Below, piece after piece: positions 5,768-7,222 of a stretch of 7,222 nt of DNA; the first letter of the stretch is position 1, and every line of letters starts with the position of its first letter. The DNA is from Bacteroidales bacterium (GTDB lineage: Bacteria > Bacteroidota > Bacteroidia > Bacteroidales > DTU049): NCBI GenBank assembly GCA_018432645.1, contig JAHDSP010000104.1:1-7222 (forward strand). The letters run 5' to 3'. A program made the position numbers and the translations under genes. The notes below the pieces were generated by a model. The model had not been told where the DNA came from, searched no databases, and saw only the letters and a list, made by a program, of their open reading frames with translations.

Positions 5768-6739
5768 ATGGCACACAATATTGCTATAACTTATCACGCT
5801 ACAGAGGAAGAAAAATTTGTATTTAATAATATTCTAAACGGTGAAAATTTATTTTTCATACATGATGTTAAAGATATAAAAGAAAAACAAAAAATCTTAT
5901 CAGAAACTGATATATTGCTATCATGGAATCCTACATTAGAACTAGAAGATGTTGATATGAATGCTTTAAAAAATTTACAATTCGTCCAATTATTATCTGC
6001 GGGATACGATCATTTAAACTTTAATTATTTTTCCAAACAAACGATAATAGCATCTAATCAAGGAGCATATGCTAAGCCAATGGCAGAGCATGCATTAGCA
6101 ATGATATTAGCACTTGCCAAAAAATTAACTATATATCATAATTTGCTAACTCAAGGGATTTTTGATCAACTAAAAAGCATGACACGTTATGTGCATGGCT
6201 CTAATCTAGGAATAATAGGATATGGATCTATAGGTAAAGAAACTGTTAAACTCATGGAACCATTTGATGTAAATATATATGCTATAAATACGAGTGGAAA
6301 AACTGATGATAGCGTCCAATTTATTGGTACTCTAAACGATTTAGATTTTGTTTTAAAAAATTCTGATATTTTACTTATATCTATACCATTAAATAAAGAA
6401 ACAGAAGGACTAATAGGGAAAAGAGAACTAGAACTTATGAAATCTGATGCAATATTAATAAATGTAGCAAGGGGTGATATTATAAGCGAAAAGGATCTTT
6501 ATGAGCATTTACGTACCCATCCAAAATTCAGTGCTGGCATAGACGCATGGTGGATAGAGCCATTCAAATATGGTAAATTTGAAATACATTATCCATTTTT
6601 TGAATTACCCAATTTTCTTGGTTCACCACACAATTCATCAGTAGTACCGAATAGTTTAATAGATGGAGCAAAACAAGCTGCAACAAATGTAAAACGATAT
6701 ATTAATAATGAAACTATAAAAGGATTAATTAAAAAATGA
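5768..6739 (+). CDS. D-isomer-specific 2-hydroxyacid dehydrogenase, NAD(P)-dependent
   Basis: This 323-residue cytoplasmic enzyme should interconvert a 2-oxoacid and a D-2-hydroxyacid using NAD(H) or NADP(H). The substrate cannot be read from the sequence (glyoxylate, hydroxypyruvate and other 2-oxoacids are used in the family). The N-terminal substrate domain includes Q-L-L-S-A-G-Y-D-H (73-81). The inserted Rossmann domain carries L-G-I-I-G-Y-G-S-I-G (147-156). The catalytic triad is visible as R235 (NVARGD), E264 (WWIEPF) and H288 (SPHNS). The end of the second Rossmann strand reads Y-A-I-N-T-S-G, with Asn174 where NAD-specific members often have Asp or Glu, so NADP use is possible. Length is normal and the ATG is the first in frame. 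It is divergent from mfd, has no partner gene downstream, and no clear terminator follows. Confidence 0.9.
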   Translation: MAHNIAITYHATEEEKFVFNNILNGENLFFIHDVKDIKEKQKILSETDILLSWNPTLELEDVDMNALKNLQFVQLLSAGYDHLNFNYFSKQTIIASNQGAYAKPMAEHALAMILALAKKLTIYHNLLTQGIFDQLKSMTRYVHGSNLGIIGYGSIGKETVKLMEPFDVNIYAINTSGKTDDSVQFIGTLNDLDFVLKNSDILLISIPLNKETEGLIGKRELELMKSDAILINVARGDIISEKDLYEHLRTHPKFSAGIDAWWIEPFKYGKFEIHYPFFELPNFLGSPHNSSVVPNSLIDGAKQAATNVKRYINNETIKGLIKK

Positions 6740-6918
6740 TTTAAAAAATTAGTTTACAGAACAATTATCAGATAGAATATATATAAAATACGTTGAGATT
6801 AAGGATAGAGGGGACATAAAAACTTTTACAAAAATATTAATGTTTTTTCGAATTTAATAAGTGATAGAATAGGGGTGAGGTTAAGAAGTAGTAAATTTTT
6901 GTTATACTTTACAGTATG
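6740..6918. other. Gene-free stretch between the dehydrogenase and the IS transposase
   Basis: No convincing reading frame, RNA gene or clear terminator hairpin is seen. G-rich tracts at 6810-6813 and 6876-6879 interrupt otherwise AT-rich sequence, and the first may mark the end of the insertion element. Confidence 0.5.
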
Positions 6919-7222
6919 TTATTCATATGTTTGACTAACTATCTCTCGATACTTGTCCCACGCCCATCTGTCGTGCGATGACAGATTTAGTAGTCTGCCA
7001 ATATCAGGATCTATCAATTCTTTTAGATACTTATTCATTATTACGAACCACATTAGGTAGCTCTGCAAGTACTTCGTAGCTACTCCGTGAAATCTACTCA
7101 ACCACGTTTTGAAATCACTTATTTTGCCCTCAACAATCTTAACACTGTACATCCCTCGTTTAATTTGCCTTTTGTTAACTATTACCTTTTTACTTTGCAA
7201 ATTTTTCACAGCTTTTCTGAAC
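6810..7222 (-). mobile_element. IS1595-family insertion sequence, one end in the window (boundary uncertain)
   Basis: The transposase C-terminus (6919-7222) shows that an insertion element enters from the right. Its outer end should lie within about 200 bp of the transposase stop. GGGGACATAAAAA starting at 6810 is the best candidate terminal repeat, because the composition changes there and IS ends are often G-rich. A second G-run at 6876 cannot be excluded. The matching end and any target duplication are outside the window, so the boundary is a guess. Confidence 0.4.
6919..7222 (-). CDS. IS1595/ISXO2-type transposase, C-terminal part, 5' end beyond the window
   Basis: The minus-strand frame is open from the right edge (reading F-R-K-A-V-K-N-L-Q) to a TAA at 6919-6921, about 100 residues. 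A GTG at 7207-7209 is in frame but is internal, not the start. The segment R-G-M-Y-S-V-K-I-V-E-G-K-I-S-D-F-K-T-W-L-S-R-F-H-G-V-A-T-K-Y-L-Q-S-Y-L-x-W-F matches the conserved end of ISXO2-like DDE transposases (Y-H-x-x-x-V-N-x-x-H-S-x-L-K-x-W-L-x-x-F-x-G-V-A-T-K-Y-L-x-N-Y-L-x-W-F). The catalytic DDE residues lie outside the window, so whether the copy is active cannot be judged. The frame here is intact, and its G+C (27 of 60 at 6961-7020) is above that of the neighbouring dehydrogenase. Confidence 0.75.
   Translation of the reverse strand, partial: FRKAVKNLQSKKVIVNKRQIKRGMYSVKIVEGKISDFKTWLSRFHGVATKYLQSYLMWFVIMNKYLKELIDPDIGRLLNLSSHDRWAWDKYREIVSQTYE

Noticed and set aside
6740..6918. Small gene between the dehydrogenase and the transposase
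   Set aside because: Frames are short, stop-rich and without a plausible start or domain; the stretch is better read as intergenic sequence plus the IS end.
1..7222. CRISPR array, tRNA, rRNA or riboswitch
   Set aside because: No regularly spaced repeats, no cloverleaf-like sequence and no recognisable riboswitch core were found on either strand.

Overview
The window is AT-rich DNA that looks like a member of the Bacteroidota. Three things point there. The left edge carries the C-terminus of an outer-membrane barrel resembling the Bacteroidota putative porins. Starts lack Shine-Dalgarno sequences. Three starts are preceded by the Bacteroidota -7 box TAnnTTTG, one of them with a correctly spaced TTG. 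The genus cannot be named; a small, IS-bearing, AT-rich genome would fit.

Layout from left to right: the last 81 codons of a porin-like gene (1-246, +); a short decayed copy of the 3' end of mfd (243-284, minus sense); a promoter and a two-gene type II restriction-modification (R-M) operon on the + strand, with a beta-class SPPY methyltransferase fused to a staphylococcal-nuclease-like domain (350-1648) and an MjaI-type endonuclease (1656-2240), predicted to act on CTAG; an AT-only palindrome that probably terminates transcription from both sides; a complete mfd (transcription-repair coupling factor, 2301-5654, minus); a 113-bp divergent intergenic region with nested inverted repeats and two -7 boxes lying almost on the start codons; a D-2-hydroxyacid dehydrogenase (5768-6739, +); a gene-free stretch; and the C-terminal part of an IS1595/ISXO2-type transposase (minus) running off the right edge.

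The main result is how the R-M operon got here. A 38-bp segment just after the porin stop (247-284) matches the last codons of mfd (2305-2342) at 31 of 38 positions, including 17 consecutive identical bases, on the same strand and in the same reading frame (NNxETLxKVPQL). The simplest reading is that porin and mfd were once directly convergent, with 3' ends overlapping by about 4 bp. The roughly 2-kb R-M unit then entered the mfd 3' end with a long target duplication that left mfd intact and a decaying stub beside the porin. The unit carries no visible transposase or integrase, has lower G+C than mfd, and brings its own promoter.

The methyltransferase and endonuclease form one functional unit (self-protection and cleavage of incoming DNA). 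Mfd is a housekeeping gene and the dehydrogenase is an isolated metabolic gene; neither has an evident link to the R-M operon. Identities come from reading motifs by eye, without database searches.
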